Origin: Foliamicus sp963666765
GTDB lineage: Bacteria > Pseudomonadota > Gammaproteobacteria > Steroidobacterales > Foliamicaceae
Length of the DNA stretch: 64,000 nt
Assembly (NCBI GenBank): GCA_963666765.1
Contig: OY762933.1
Coordinates: 1,240,001 to 1,304,000, forward strand
Direction: 5' to 3'
Shown here: positions 17,392 through 26,562 of the stretch, piece after piece
Position numbering within the stretch: position 1 is the stretch's first letter
How the letters are laid out: every line of letters begins with the position of its first letter
The notes under the pieces: generated by a model
Told to the model about the DNA's origin: nothing
Seen by the model: the letters and a program-made list of their open reading frames with translations, nothing else
The model's database searches: none
Program-made: the position numbers and the translations under genes

Positions 17392-19156
17392 CGAGCGAGC
17401 CGGCGATAAAGCGGTCAACCTCGCGTTCCAGGATGGGCAGCGGCAGAGCGCCGTTGGCCAGCACGGCGTCATGGAAGGCCCGCACGTCAAAATCGGCTCC
17501 CAGCGCATCTTCGGCGCGGCGGCGCAATTCCCTGATCTTGAGTTCGCCGAGCTTGTAGCCCAGCGCCTGTCCCGGCCAGGCGATATAGCGATTGATTTCG
17601 TTCTCGACGTTGGTCAGGCTGAGCGAGGTGTTGTTCGCCAGGTAAGCGACCGCCTGATCGCGTGTCCATCCCTTCGCATGGATGCCGGTATCGATCACCA
17701 GCCGGCAGGCGCGCCACATCTCGTAGCTCAGGCGGCCGAAGTCTTCGTACGGCGTGGTGTAAATGCCCATCTCGATCCCGAGCCATTCGGTATACAGGGC
17801 CCAGCCCTCCACAAAGGCGGTGAATCCCAGTGTGCGGCGAAATTCCGGGACGCCCTGAAGCTCGCGCGCCAGGGCGATCTGCAAATGGTGCCCCGGCACC
17901 GCTTCGTGGACGGTCAGCGCGGGCAGTTCGTAGAGCGGCCGCTGGTCGAGCGCATAGGTGTTCAGCCAGTAATATCCGCCGCGATTGCCGCCGCGAGGCG
18001 CGGCCCAGTAGCGGGCAGTGGTTCCGGTAGGCGCCATTTCCGGGGGCATGGGCATGATGCCGTACGGCGTGCGCGGCAAGAGACCGAACCAGCCGGGCAG
18101 CAGGCCGTCGACCTTCTTGGCGATCAGCGAGGCATGGCCGAGCAGCTGTTCCTCGGTCTCGGCGTAAAAGCGCGGGTCGGTGCGCAAGAACGCAACGAAC
18201 GCCTCGATGCCGCCCTCGAATTGAAGTTCCTCCACGATGGCAAGCATTTCCGAGCGTATGCGAGCCACCTCGGCGAGGCCGATTTCATGGATCTCATCCG
18301 GAGAGAGGTCCAGGGTAGTCATGGCCCGAATCCGCTGCCGGTAGTAGCCGGCCCCTTCGGGCAACTCCGAAGCCCCGATACTGTCGCGGGCGTGCAGCCG
18401 GTACTCCGTGTCCAGGAATTCCGCCAGCCGTCCCAGCGCCGGCAGCGCCTGCTGACCGATGACCTCGCGCGCTTCGGACTCGAGCCGCGCGCGGTCCTCC
18501 TCCCCTATCGCATCCGGCAGACTCTTGAAGGGCCTGAAGAAGGCGCTTTCCGCGACTTCCTGCCGCGCCGGCGCGGCAACGGTAGGCAGCAGGCTTTCCA
18601 ACACCACCCGGGGCGCCACAAAACCGTCGTTAATGCCGGCCCGCATGTTTTCGATATGCTGGCCCACGTACTGGGGTATTCCGCGCAGGCGCTGCAGGTA
18701 ATCCTCATAATCCTCGGGCCTGCGAAAACTCACGCCATCCGCCGCACGCAACAACCCGGAATGAAAGCCGCTGTCTGCTATGAAGGGAATCCGCTCCGGA
18801 AAGAACGCAGCGGATTCGATGCGGTTTTGCAGCATCCACTCGAAGAGTTCGCGGTCCATTCGGCGTTCCGGCGGAAGCGCATCGGCATCAATCCGGCTCA
18901 GCCGATCCAGGAATGCAAGCGATTGCCGCTTGCGGCGCTCGATATCGTCAATCGAAACTCCAGGCAAACTTCCATTGAAGTCGCTGACGCCCATCGAGGT
19001 GGCCAGCAGGGGATTCTCGCGCAGCCGGGTGGCCCATTCGTCGGCAAACAATTCGTCCATCTGCCGTTCCGCCGTCGCTTGCTGGGCGCCGGCCGGGATT
19101 GCGCCCGCCGTCAGCAGAACCGCCAGAATGCATATCGGATTGGCTACCTTTCGCAT
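17381..19156 (-). CDS. DUF885 family secreted peptidase-like protein
   Basis: 591 residues from ATG 19156, chosen because it starts a clear signal peptide (MRKVANPICILAVLLTAG, Ala-rich cleavage region before QQATAE). DUF885 proteins carry a zinc-peptidase-like motif, seen here as TVHEAVPGHHLQIALAREL, with EGWALYTEWLG downstream. The protein probably acts in the periplasm; the substrate is unknown. Its 3' end overlaps gcvT. A long hairpin repeat separates it from infA upstream. Confidence 0.85.
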   Translation of the reverse strand: MRKVANPICILAVLLTAGAIPAGAQQATAERQMDELFADEWATRLRENPLLATSMGVSDFNGSLPGVSIDDIERRKRQSLAFLDRLSRIDADALPPERRMDRELFEWMLQNRIESAAFFPERIPFIADSGFHSGLLRAADGVSFRRPEDYEDYLQRLRGIPQYVGQHIENMRAGINDGFVAPRVVLESLLPTVAAPARQEVAESAFFRPFKSLPDAIGEEDRARLESEAREVIGQQALPALGRLAEFLDTEYRLHARDSIGASELPEGAGYYRQRIRAMTTLDLSPDEIHEIGLAEVARIRSEMLAIVEELQFEGGIEAFVAFLRTDPRFYAETEEQLLGHASLIAKKVDGLLPGWFGLLPRTPYGIMPMPPEMAPTGTTARYWAAPRGGNRGGYYWLNTYALDQRPLYELPALTVHEAVPGHHLQIALARELQGVPEFRRTLGFTAFVEGWALYTEWLGIEMGIYTTPYEDFGRLSYEMWRACRLVIDTGIHAKGWTRDQAVAYLANNTSLSLTNVENEINRYIAWPGQALGYKLGELKIRELRRRAEDALGADFDVRAFHDAVLANGALPLPILEREVDRFIAGSLDAG

Positions 19157-19209
19157 GCCTTCACACCTTCTGATGCGTCGAGCGCGGGACACCCTTGCTC
19201 CCGACCGTA

Positions 19210-19315
19210 GCCCTTCTTCGCCCCCTTCTTACGGGAGCGTGTGAGCCAGGGATGGCGGAACCGAGCTCCATGGATGGATTTATGCGTCTCCCGGAAGAAG
19301 GGGGCGAAGAAGGGC
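19210..19315. repeat. Long dispersed hairpin repeat, copy 2
   Basis: GCCCTTCTTCGCCCCCTTCT (from 19210) pairs over 21 bp with the arm ending AAGAAGGGC at 19315, then CGGGAG pairs with CTCCCG. The apical part is the reverse complement of that at 11812-11916 (GACGCATAAATCCATCC, GGAGCTCGGTTCCGCCATCC). Both copies are followed by GGGCGGGATCGAAGC. It lies between infA and the DUF885 gene and may end infA transcription. Confidence 0.75.
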
Positions 19316-19364
19316 GGGATCGAAGCGCCGCTGCGGGATTAGAGAGCGAGACGACCTCCCTTGT

Positions 19365-19583
19365 TCACCTCTCTCTATATACGATGCGGCCCTTGCTCAG
19401 ATCATAGGGGGTCAATTCCACCGTTACCCGGTCTCCGGTAAGGATGCGGATGTAGTGCTTGCGCATCTTGCCGGAAATGTGCGCCATTACCATGTGCCCG
19501 TTGTCCAGGGTGACCCGGAAAGTCGTGTTGGGCAGCGTCTCGGTGACTATCCCCTGAAACTGTATGGGCTCCTGCTTCGCCAT
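19365..19583 (-). CDS. infA: Translation initiation factor IF-1
   Basis: 72 residues, the exact family length: MAKQEPIQFQGIVTETLPN, then an S1/OB fold with GHMVMAHISGKMRKHYIRIL and GDRVTVELTPYDLSKGRI. IF-1 binds the ribosomal A site during initiation. It lies 30 bp downstream of clpA on the same strand, a common gammaproteobacterial order. Confidence 0.98.
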   Translation of the reverse strand: MAKQEPIQFQGIVTETLPNTTFRVTLDNGHMVMAHISGKMRKHYIRILTGDRVTVELTPYDLSKGRIVYRER

Positions 19584-19613
19584 AGTACGGCTACCTCTGC
19601 GTGGAGCGAAATT

Positions 19614-21872
19614 TCATTGCTCCTCCTCGACCATCTCGCGCTCATCAATTTCCAGAGCCAGTCCCTCGCCTGAGTCATCGAGTTGCACCAGCAGGCGCCC
19701 GCCTTCCTGCAGGTCGCCGAACAGCATCCGCTCGGCCAGCGGCTTCTTGATGTGTTCCTGGATTACGCGCGCCATGGGTCGGGCGCCCATTTTACGGTCA
19801 TACCCGCGCCTGGCAATCCACTCGCGGGCCTCGTCCTCCAGAACCAGGGTGACGTTCTTCCCCTGCAACTGGGCCTCAAGCTCCAGCACCAGTTTCTCCA
19901 CGACCCGCAGCACGGAATCGTGCTCCAGCGCCGCAAACTGAATCACGCCGTCAAGGCGGTTGCGAAACTCCGGCGAGAAAATCTTTTCGATCGCGGACAG
20001 GGAGTCGCTGGAATGATCCTGCGGCGTAAAGCCCATGGACCCGCGGGCTGCCTCGCGGGCGCCGGCGTTGGTGGTCATGACCACGATTACGTGGCTGAAG
20101 TCCGCCTTGCGTCCATTATTGTCGGTAAGCGTGCCGTGATCCATGACCTGCAGCAGCAGGTTGAATACGTCCGGATGGGCCTTCTCGATTTCGTCCAGCA
20201 GCAAGACGCAGTGCGGATGGCGGGTAACCGCTTCGGTGAGCTGTCCGCCCTGGTCGAAGCCCACGTACCCCGGCGGCGCTCCGATCAGCCGCGAGGCCGT
20301 GTGGCGCTCCATGTACTCGGACATGTCGAAGCGCAGCAGTTCCAGACCCAGGCAATAGGCAAGCTGTCGCGTCACTTCGGTCTTGCCTACTCCGGTCGGG
20401 CCGGCAAACAGGAGACTCCCTACCGGCTTCTCGGCTTCCCGCAGACCGGAGCGGGCCATGCGGATAGCCGAGGACAGCGCCTCGATGGCCGGGTCCTGGC
20501 CGAAAATCACGCGCTTTAAGTTGCTTTCCAGCTGCTCCAGCAGTTCGCGGTCCGAGGCCGAAACGCTGCGCGGCGGAATGCCGGCCATTTGCGCCACCAC
20601 GGTCTCGATCTGCGCCACGTCCACGGTCAGTTCTTCGTCGGCCGCCGCGTTGAGCTTGAGCCGCGCCCCTGCTTCGTCGACCACGTCGATGGCCTTGTCC
20701 GGCAGGCAGCGGTCTCCGATATGGCGGGCGGCAAGCTCGGCGGCGGCGCGCAGGGCGTCGTCGTCGTACGTGGCCTTGTGGTGGTCCTCGAAACGGCTCC
20801 TGAGCCCGCACAGGATCTCGTAGGTCTCGTCCACGCTGGGTTCGGGCACGTCGATCTTCTGGAAGCGCCTGGCCAGGGCCCGGTCGCGCTCGAAAACTCC
20901 ACGATACTCCTTGTAGGTGGTCGAGCCGATGCAGCGCAGGTCGCCGTTGGCCAGCACCGGCTTGATGATGTTCGAGGCATCCAGCATCCCGCCGGACGCG
21001 GCGCCGGCGCCGATCACCGTGTGAATCTCGTCGATAAACAGGATCGCGCCTTCCTCCTCGGCCAGCTCGTTGACCAGCGACTTGAGGCGTTTCTCGAAAT
21101 CCCCGCGGTAGCGCGTGCCGGCCAGCAGCGCGCCCATGTCCAGCGCGTAAAGGGTGCAGCCCTCCAGCGCCTGAGGCACGTCCTCGCTCACCATCATCAG
21201 CGCCAGCCCCTCAGCCAGGGCGGTCTTGCCGACGCCGGCGTCGCCCACGAACAGCGGGTTGTTCTTGCGCCGGCGGCTGAGCACCTGCATGGCGCGCTCT
21301 ATTTCATTGAGACGCCCCACCAGGGGGTCGATGCGACCGCTTCGGGCCCGTTCGTTGAGGTTGGCGGCGTAGACCTCCAGGGCCCTTCTGGGGCCCGCTT
21401 CGGGGGAGTCATCGGCCGCGTCCCCGTCCGGCGAAGGCCTGGCCCGCGAAATTCCGTGGGAAATGTAGTTCACAACATCCAGGCGGGTAACACCCTGCCG
21501 GTTCAGCTCGCTCACGGCGAAGGTCTGGTTCTCGGCAAACAGCGCCACCAGCACATTGGCCGAGCTGACTTCCTTCACACCGCTGTTCTGGACATGCGCC
21601 ATGGCCCGCTTGAGTATCCGGTCGAAGGCGCGCGTGGGCCGGGTCTGCCGGTCCGCCTCCACGCCCAGAGTCGGCATGGTTTCCTCGAGGTGTTCCTCCA
21701 GCGCGCGGGCCAGATCATCCACATCCGCTTCGCAGGCCCCCAGTATCTCCGCCACGACCGGACTGCTGGTGAGCGCCAGCAGCAGGTGCTCCGCCGTCAG
21801 GAATTCATGGCGGCTTTCGCGGGCGCGCACCAGCGCGTTGGAAAGGCAAATCTCGAGTTCGCGGCTCAGCAT
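19614..21872 (-). CDS. clpA: ATP-dependent Clp protease ATP-binding subunit ClpA
   Basis: 752 residues from ATG 21872 (MLSRELEICLSNALVRARES), the standard ClpA N-terminus; the longer open frame runs back into clpS. It has the N-domain, AAA module D1 with Walker A GDAGVGKTALAEG and IDEIHTVIGAGAASGG, and module D2 with GPTGVGKTEVTRQ and LLDEIEKAHPDVFN. ClpA unfolds substrates for ClpP. It follows clpS by 28 bp, the adaptor that brings N-degron substrates to it. Confidence 0.97.
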   Translation of the reverse strand: MLSRELEICLSNALVRARESRHEFLTAEHLLLALTSSPVVAEILGACEADVDDLARALEEHLEETMPTLGVEADRQTRPTRAFDRILKRAMAHVQNSGVKEVSSANVLVALFAENQTFAVSELNRQGVTRLDVVNYISHGISRARPSPDGDAADDSPEAGPRRALEVYAANLNERARSGRIDPLVGRLNEIERAMQVLSRRRKNNPLFVGDAGVGKTALAEGLALMMVSEDVPQALEGCTLYALDMGALLAGTRYRGDFEKRLKSLVNELAEEEGAILFIDEIHTVIGAGAASGGMLDASNIIKPVLANGDLRCIGSTTYKEYRGVFERDRALARRFQKIDVPEPSVDETYEILCGLRSRFEDHHKATYDDDALRAAAELAARHIGDRCLPDKAIDVVDEAGARLKLNAAADEELTVDVAQIETVVAQMAGIPPRSVSASDRELLEQLESNLKRVIFGQDPAIEALSSAIRMARSGLREAEKPVGSLLFAGPTGVGKTEVTRQLAYCLGLELLRFDMSEYMERHTASRLIGAPPGYVGFDQGGQLTEAVTRHPHCVLLLDEIEKAHPDVFNLLLQVMDHGTLTDNNGRKADFSHVIVVMTTNAGAREAARGSMGFTPQDHSSDSLSAIEKIFSPEFRNRLDGVIQFAALEHDSVLRVVEKLVLELEAQLQGKNVTLVLEDEAREWIARRGYDRKMGARPMARVIQEHIKKPLAERMLFGDLQEGGRLLVQLDDSGEGLALEIDEREMVEEEQ

Positions 21873-21900
21873 CTTCGTACAACGTGGCGTGGGGCGAACA

Positions 21901-22233
21901 CTAAGCCTTCTCGACCACGCAGGCAAGCGGGTGTTCATGGCGGCGCGCGTAGTCCAGCACCTGGGCGGCCCGGGTTTCGGCAATCTCGTAAGAGAACACC
22001 CCGCACACGCCACGCCCCTTCATATGCACTTCCAGCATGATCCGGGTCGCCTTCTCCCGCCCGAAACCGAACAATTTCTGCAACATCTGCACGACAAACT
22101 CCATAGGGGTATAGTCATCGTTGAGCAGCACGACGCGAAACAGTGATGGGCGGTCAACATCCGGCGGCGCTACCTCGGTTTCCGGGGCGCTGCCAAAAGT
22201 ATGCTGGCGATCTTTGTCGGCTGGCTTGTTCAT
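21901..22233 (-). CDS. clpS: ATP-dependent Clp protease adaptor ClpS
   Basis: 110 residues. The core FRVVLLNDDYTPMEFVVQML contains the NDDYTPM motif that binds N-end-rule residues, and HMKGRGVCGVFSYEIAETRA is typical. ClpS docks on the N-domain of ClpA, encoded immediately downstream. It is transcribed divergently from gspC across a 63-bp gap that must contain both promoters. Confidence 0.97.
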   Translation of the reverse strand: MNKPADKDRQHTFGSAPETEVAPPDVDRPSLFRVVLLNDDYTPMEFVVQMLQKLFGFGREKATRIMLEVHMKGRGVCGVFSYEIAETRAAQVLDYARRHEHPLACVVEKA

Positions 22234-22296
22234 TTTCCGGCATGAAAGTTATCACAATCCAGTGTTCCCAGTGCATCGCAAGCGTGGACATTTCGC

Positions 22297-23118
22297 ATGA
22301 ATTTCAGGAATAGCGGCGGCCTTCTCCGGCGCTTGCCGGCGCTTGCCCTGCTGGGCGTGGCAGTCTGGCTGCTGGCGGAAATCGCATTGACGGCATGGCA
22401 GTTGGCGCGGATTGAACCGCCGGCAGCAACCAGCGCCAGGCCCGCGGCTTCAGCCCGGGACAGCGGCGAGGGCGCTCCGGGCGGCGGTCTCTTCGGCACG
22501 CCGGCTCAGCGCATCAAAGCGGCCGGCGCGCCGGCCGTCCTGCGCAACGGGAACTTCCGCCTGACCGGCGTGGTGGCCAGCGCAAACAGGAAACTGGCGC
22601 ACGCCATCATCGAGACCGGCGGGGCGGCCGACACCTATTTCATCGGAGAAACGGTGGCTTCGGGCATCAGTCTGCAGGAAGTGCGGCCGAACGAAGTGCT
22701 GCTTCGGCGCGGCAGCGAGTCGCTCCGGCTTCCGCTCAGCGACCAGAGCCTGCGGATCCGCCCGACGGCCTCACTGAGCCGAGGGGCAGCCGCCGGCGGC
22801 ATCGGCGCTGAGCTGTTGGCGATGCCGCGGGAGTCGCTCTCGCAACTCATCAACATGGAGCCGGTCATGGATGGCGACGGCAGGATGGAAGGCTACCGGC
22901 TGACTCCGCGCGCGCGCAGGGCCTGGTTTGAAAGCCTGGGCCTGGTGTCCGGCGACCTGCTCGTTGCCGTCAACGGCGTTCCCTTCGACCCTGACAACAT
23001 GGCGCAGGCCAGGCAGGAAATGAGCGGCGGAAACGATATGATGCTCAGCATACGGCGGGACGGCGAACAGTTGGAAATAAACGTAGAAAACGGCAACTTC
23101 GGGTTGCTCGCCATGTGA
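22297..23118 (+). CDS. gspC: Type II secretion system protein GspC
   Basis: 273 residues. One membrane segment (LPALALLGVAVWLLAEIALT) near the N-terminus is followed by an Ala/Pro linker, the HR domain (FRLTGVVASANRKLAHAIIETGG, TYFIGETV) and a C-terminal PDZ domain (GLVSGDLLVAVNGVPFDP). GspC links the inner-membrane platform to the outer-membrane secretin GspD, encoded 10 bp downstream. It is the first gene of a gspCDEF operon. Confidence 0.9.
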   Translation: MNFRNSGGLLRRLPALALLGVAVWLLAEIALTAWQLARIEPPAATSARPAASARDSGEGAPGGGLFGTPAQRIKAAGAPAVLRNGNFRLTGVVASANRKLAHAIIETGGAADTYFIGETVASGISLQEVRPNEVLLRRGSESLRLPLSDQSLRIRPTASLSRGAAAGGIGAELLAMPRESLSQLINMEPVMDGDGRMEGYRLTPRARRAWFESLGLVSGDLLVAVNGVPFDPDNMAQARQEMSGGNDMMLSIRRDGEQLEINVENGNFGLLAM

Positions 23119-23128
23119 GGGTCTGAAG

Positions 23129-25087
23129 ATGCGTCCTATTCGAATTCGACCTTTCCGGAGGTGGCCGGCGACGGCTGTGCTGCTGCTCGCGGGTCTGGCA
23201 ATCGCCCAGCAGGACACGGTCAGACTCAATTATCGCGACACGGACCTTCAGGAGGTGGTGGAGGCCGTTGCCGAGGCCACGGGAAGAAATTTCGTCATCG
23301 ATCCCCAGGTGGGAGAGGATCGGAAGGTGAATCTGTTCGGATCGCAGCCCTTGTCTCTGGAGGCGTACTACGAAGCCTTTCTTTCGATGCTGAGCGCGCA
23401 CGGCATTGTCGCCGTGCCCTCGGGTCCCGTCATCCGGCTTTCTCCGGACCGGACCATGCGGATTTTTGCCGGCGCAGGGCCGGATTCATCGGCGAACGAC
23501 GAGCTTCAGACCCTCGTTCTGTCGGTGGCCAACGTGGACGCCCAGGGTCTGGTGCCTATCGTTCGCCCGATGATGTCGCCCGGAGCGCACGTGGCGGCCC
23601 ACCCGCCGACCAACGTGCTGATCCTCTCCGGCCGCGGATCCAATGTGAACAAGGTGGCGCGCGTAGTGCAACGCATCGACCGGAAAAACGACCAGCCGGT
23701 CGAGGTCATTCGGCTGGAACACGCCAGCGCCCGGGATATCGTGCGCGTACTCAACGAGGTGGCGGTGGGCGCCGACACCTCCTTCAATCTGGCGGTGGCC
23801 GACGATCGCACGAACAGCATCCTGCTCGGCGGCGAGCAGCACCGGCGCCTGGAACTCCGCGCCCTGGTCGCGCACCTCGATACGCCCCTGGTTGAAGGCG
23901 GCGACACTCGCGTTCGCTATCTGAACTACGCTGATTCGGAAAACCTTGCGGGGCAACTCTCGGCCCAGTTCCAGGATGAAGGCACCGAGGGAAAGCGGGT
24001 GTTGGTGACTGCCGACGTTGCGACCAACGCGCTGATCATGGACGCGCCACCAGCCGTAATGCGGCAGATGCTGGCAGTGGTGGACCAGCTCGATATTCGC
24101 CGCGCCCAGGTGCTGGTGGAGGTCCTGATCGCCGAGGTCAGCGCGGAACGGGCCAACCAGCTCGGCGTCAACTGGGCGGCCTACGACCCGCAGCGCATGC
24201 TCGGCAGCACCGATTTCCCTGCGTCCGGCACCAGCCTGCGCGAACTGGTTGCCGGATCGCTGTCGAACACTGACCAGGGCCGGGCAGTTGCGGCCGGGGC
24301 GCTGGGGCCGGGCGCCGGATTCGCGGTCGGACGGGTACGTGACGAGGGACTGAGCTTTGCGGCCCTGATCAGCGCAGTGGAGAACACCGCCGGATCGAAC
24401 ATTCTGGGCACTCCGATGGTGGTCACGCTGGACAACCAGGAAGCCACGATCAACGTGGGCCAGAACGTGCCCTTTATTACCGGAAGCTATGCCAGTTCAG
24501 GCATCAACCCCAGCAGCGCCGATGGCCAGATCCGGCCGTTTACCACCGTGGGCCGCAACGACATCGGCCTTACCCTCAAGATCACGCCGCGGATCAACCA
24601 GGGCGACGCCGTGCGGCTGGAAATCGACCAGTCCCTGTCCGAACTGGCGCCGTCGGTGGCGGGCGCCGTCGATCTGGTAACCAATACCCGCGAACTGCAA
24701 ACCGCAGTGATCGTGGAGGACAGAGGCACGCTGGTGCTGGGCGGACTGATACAGGACAAGGTCCGGGAGAGCCGCCAGTCCGTGCCCGTGCTCGGCAGCC
24801 TGCCTCTGATCGGCGCGCTGTTTCGCGCCAGCGGCCAGACCCGCGAGAAAACCAACCTGATGCTGTTCATCCGTCCCACTATCCTGCGCGACTCCGCCCA
24901 GGCGGACGCCGCCACAAACATCAAGTACGACTACCTGCGCCGCCGGCAACTCGCGCAATCGATAACGGGCGGAAGCACCCAACTGCCCGAAATCGAGGAT
25001 GCCTTCGATTTCGGCGACGAAGCCGCCGGCGTTGAAGACGAAGACAGTAACGGTTCCGAAGAAGGCGCGAGCTCCGATTCGGATTGA
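23129..25087 (+). CDS. gspD: Type II secretion system secretin GspD
   Basis: 652 residues with a signal peptide (WPATAVLLLAGLAIAQQ). The N0 domain (LNYRDTDLQEVVEAVAEATG) is followed by N1-N3 repeats (QPVEVIRLEHASARDIVRVL, TRVRYLNYADSENL) and the secretin domain with NVGQNVPFITGSY and GTLVLGGLIQDK. The C-terminus is acidic and Ser-rich. It forms the outer-membrane channel. Its stop overlaps the TTG start of gspE. Confidence 0.95.
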   Translation: MRPIRIRPFRRWPATAVLLLAGLAIAQQDTVRLNYRDTDLQEVVEAVAEATGRNFVIDPQVGEDRKVNLFGSQPLSLEAYYEAFLSMLSAHGIVAVPSGPVIRLSPDRTMRIFAGAGPDSSANDELQTLVLSVANVDAQGLVPIVRPMMSPGAHVAAHPPTNVLILSGRGSNVNKVARVVQRIDRKNDQPVEVIRLEHASARDIVRVLNEVAVGADTSFNLAVADDRTNSILLGGEQHRRLELRALVAHLDTPLVEGGDTRVRYLNYADSENLAGQLSAQFQDEGTEGKRVLVTADVATNALIMDAPPAVMRQMLAVVDQLDIRRAQVLVEVLIAEVSAERANQLGVNWAAYDPQRMLGSTDFPASGTSLRELVAGSLSNTDQGRAVAAGALGPGAGFAVGRVRDEGLSFAALISAVENTAGSNILGTPMVVTLDNQEATINVGQNVPFITGSYASSGINPSSADGQIRPFTTVGRNDIGLTLKITPRINQGDAVRLEIDQSLSELAPSVAGAVDLVTNTRELQTAVIVEDRGTLVLGGLIQDKVRESRQSVPVLGSLPLIGALFRASGQTREKTNLMLFIRPTILRDSAQADAATNIKYDYLRRRQLAQSITGGSTQLPEIEDAFDFGDEAAGVEDEDSNGSEEGASSDSD

Positions 25088-26550
25088 ACGCCCTGCCCTT
25101 CAGCTTCGCGCAGCGCCACGGGGTGCTGCTTACGCCGGGACCGGAAGGTGAACTGATCGCACTGGTGAGGGCCGGCGCCGGACTGGCGGGACTGGCCGAG
25201 GCCGGCCGCGTCGTTGGCCAGCCCCTCCGTCCGAAGCTGATCGAAGCGGAAGAATTCGACCGGCGCCTCAGGGCCCGCTACGAAAGCGGCGCCGACACCG
25301 CGCTGTCGATTGCCGAAGACCTCGACGAGGACACCGAGCTCGGCGCCCTGGCGCGGGAATTGCCGGCCCCTTCCGACCTGCTCGACAGCGACAACGATGC
25401 TCCGATCATCCGCCTTCTCAATGCGGTGTTGGCATCCGCGATCCGAACCGGCGCCTCGGATGTTCACCTGGAGCCGGGCGAGTTCAACCTGAACGTGCGC
25501 TTCCGCGTCGACGGCGTCCTTCGCGAGACGCTGAAACTCCGCCGCGGACTGAGCCCGCTGGTGATCTCCCGCGCAAAGGTCATGGCGGATCTGGACATCG
25601 CCGAGAAACGCCTGCCCCAGGACGGCCGCATTTCACTGCGGATCGCGGGCCGGGCCGTTGATGTGCGGGTTTCCACGCTGCCGGGGATTCACGGCGAGCG
25701 CGTGGTCCTGAGGCTTTTGGACAAGCAGTCCGGAAGGCTGGACCTCGAATCGCTGGGCATGGATACGCAGACGCTTGGGCGCATGGAAAAGCTCATTGAG
25801 CGCCCGCACGGAATCGTGCTGGTCACCGGTCCCACGGGTTCGGGCAAGACCACCACCTTGTATGCCGTGCTGGAACGGATCAACGACAGCTCACGCAACA
25901 TCATGACGGTGGAAGACCCGGTGGAGTACTACCTCGACGGAGTCGGCCAGACGCAGGTCAATACCCGCGTTGGCCTGACCTTCGCACGCGGGCTGCGGGC
26001 CATCCTGCGCCAGGATCCGGACGTGGTCATGGTGGGCGAGATCCGCGACCTGGAAACCGCGGAAATTGCGGTGCGCGCCAGCCTTACCGGTCACCTGGTC
26101 TTTACCACCCTGCACACCAACACCGCGGTAGGCGCCGTAACCCGCTTGCGCGACATGGGACTGGAGCCCTTTCTGATTTCCTCCAGCCTGCAGGGAATAC
26201 TCGCGCAGCGGCTGGTTCGCAAGCTTGATCCGGAATCCCGCGAGGCTTACTCGCCCGGCGAATACGAGTGCGCCCTGATGGGAATCAACGCCCATGAGGC
26301 GCCCACACTCTTCCGCCCGGGATCCGTTGCCGCGGCCGACGGCGGCGGCTACCGGGGCCGCACCGGCATCTATGAACTGATCCGCGTGGGCGACCGCCTG
26401 CGCAAACTCATACATGACGGTGCGCCGGAACGGCATCTGGAAGCCGAAGCCCGGAAGGATACGCCGCCGCTGCGATCAAACGGACTCGACAAGGTGCGCA
26501 AGGGCCTCACGTCCCTCGAAGAAGTATTGCGCGTAACCAGCGAGGAATAA
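25084..26550 (+). CDS. gspE: Type II secretion system ATPase GspE, lacking the zinc cysteines
   Basis: 488 residues from a TTG that overlaps the gspD stop. Walker A is GPTGSGKTTTLYA near residue 250, then the Asp box EDPVEYYLDGVGQ and the Walker B region DPDVVMVGEIRD and TTLHTNTAVGAVTRL. Oddly, where GspE and PilB normally carry a four-cysteine zinc finger (CPxC...CxxC) this protein has KLDPESREAYSPGEYE and GGGYRGRTG, with none of the four cysteines. The pilB gene at 37448 keeps them. It powers pseudopilus assembly through GspF. Confidence 0.93.
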   Translation: MNALPFSFAQRHGVLLTPGPEGELIALVRAGAGLAGLAEAGRVVGQPLRPKLIEAEEFDRRLRARYESGADTALSIAEDLDEDTELGALARELPAPSDLLDSDNDAPIIRLLNAVLASAIRTGASDVHLEPGEFNLNVRFRVDGVLRETLKLRRGLSPLVISRAKVMADLDIAEKRLPQDGRISLRIAGRAVDVRVSTLPGIHGERVVLRLLDKQSGRLDLESLGMDTQTLGRMEKLIERPHGIVLVTGPTGSGKTTTLYAVLERINDSSRNIMTVEDPVEYYLDGVGQTQVNTRVGLTFARGLRAILRQDPDVVMVGEIRDLETAEIAVRASLTGHLVFTTLHTNTAVGAVTRLRDMGLEPFLISSSLQGILAQRLVRKLDPESREAYSPGEYECALMGINAHEAPTLFRPGSVAAADGGGYRGRTGIYELIRVGDRLRKLIHDGAPERHLEAEARKDTPPLRSNGLDKVRKGLTSLEEVLRVTSEE

Positions 26551-26562
26551 GGCGGGTCGCTG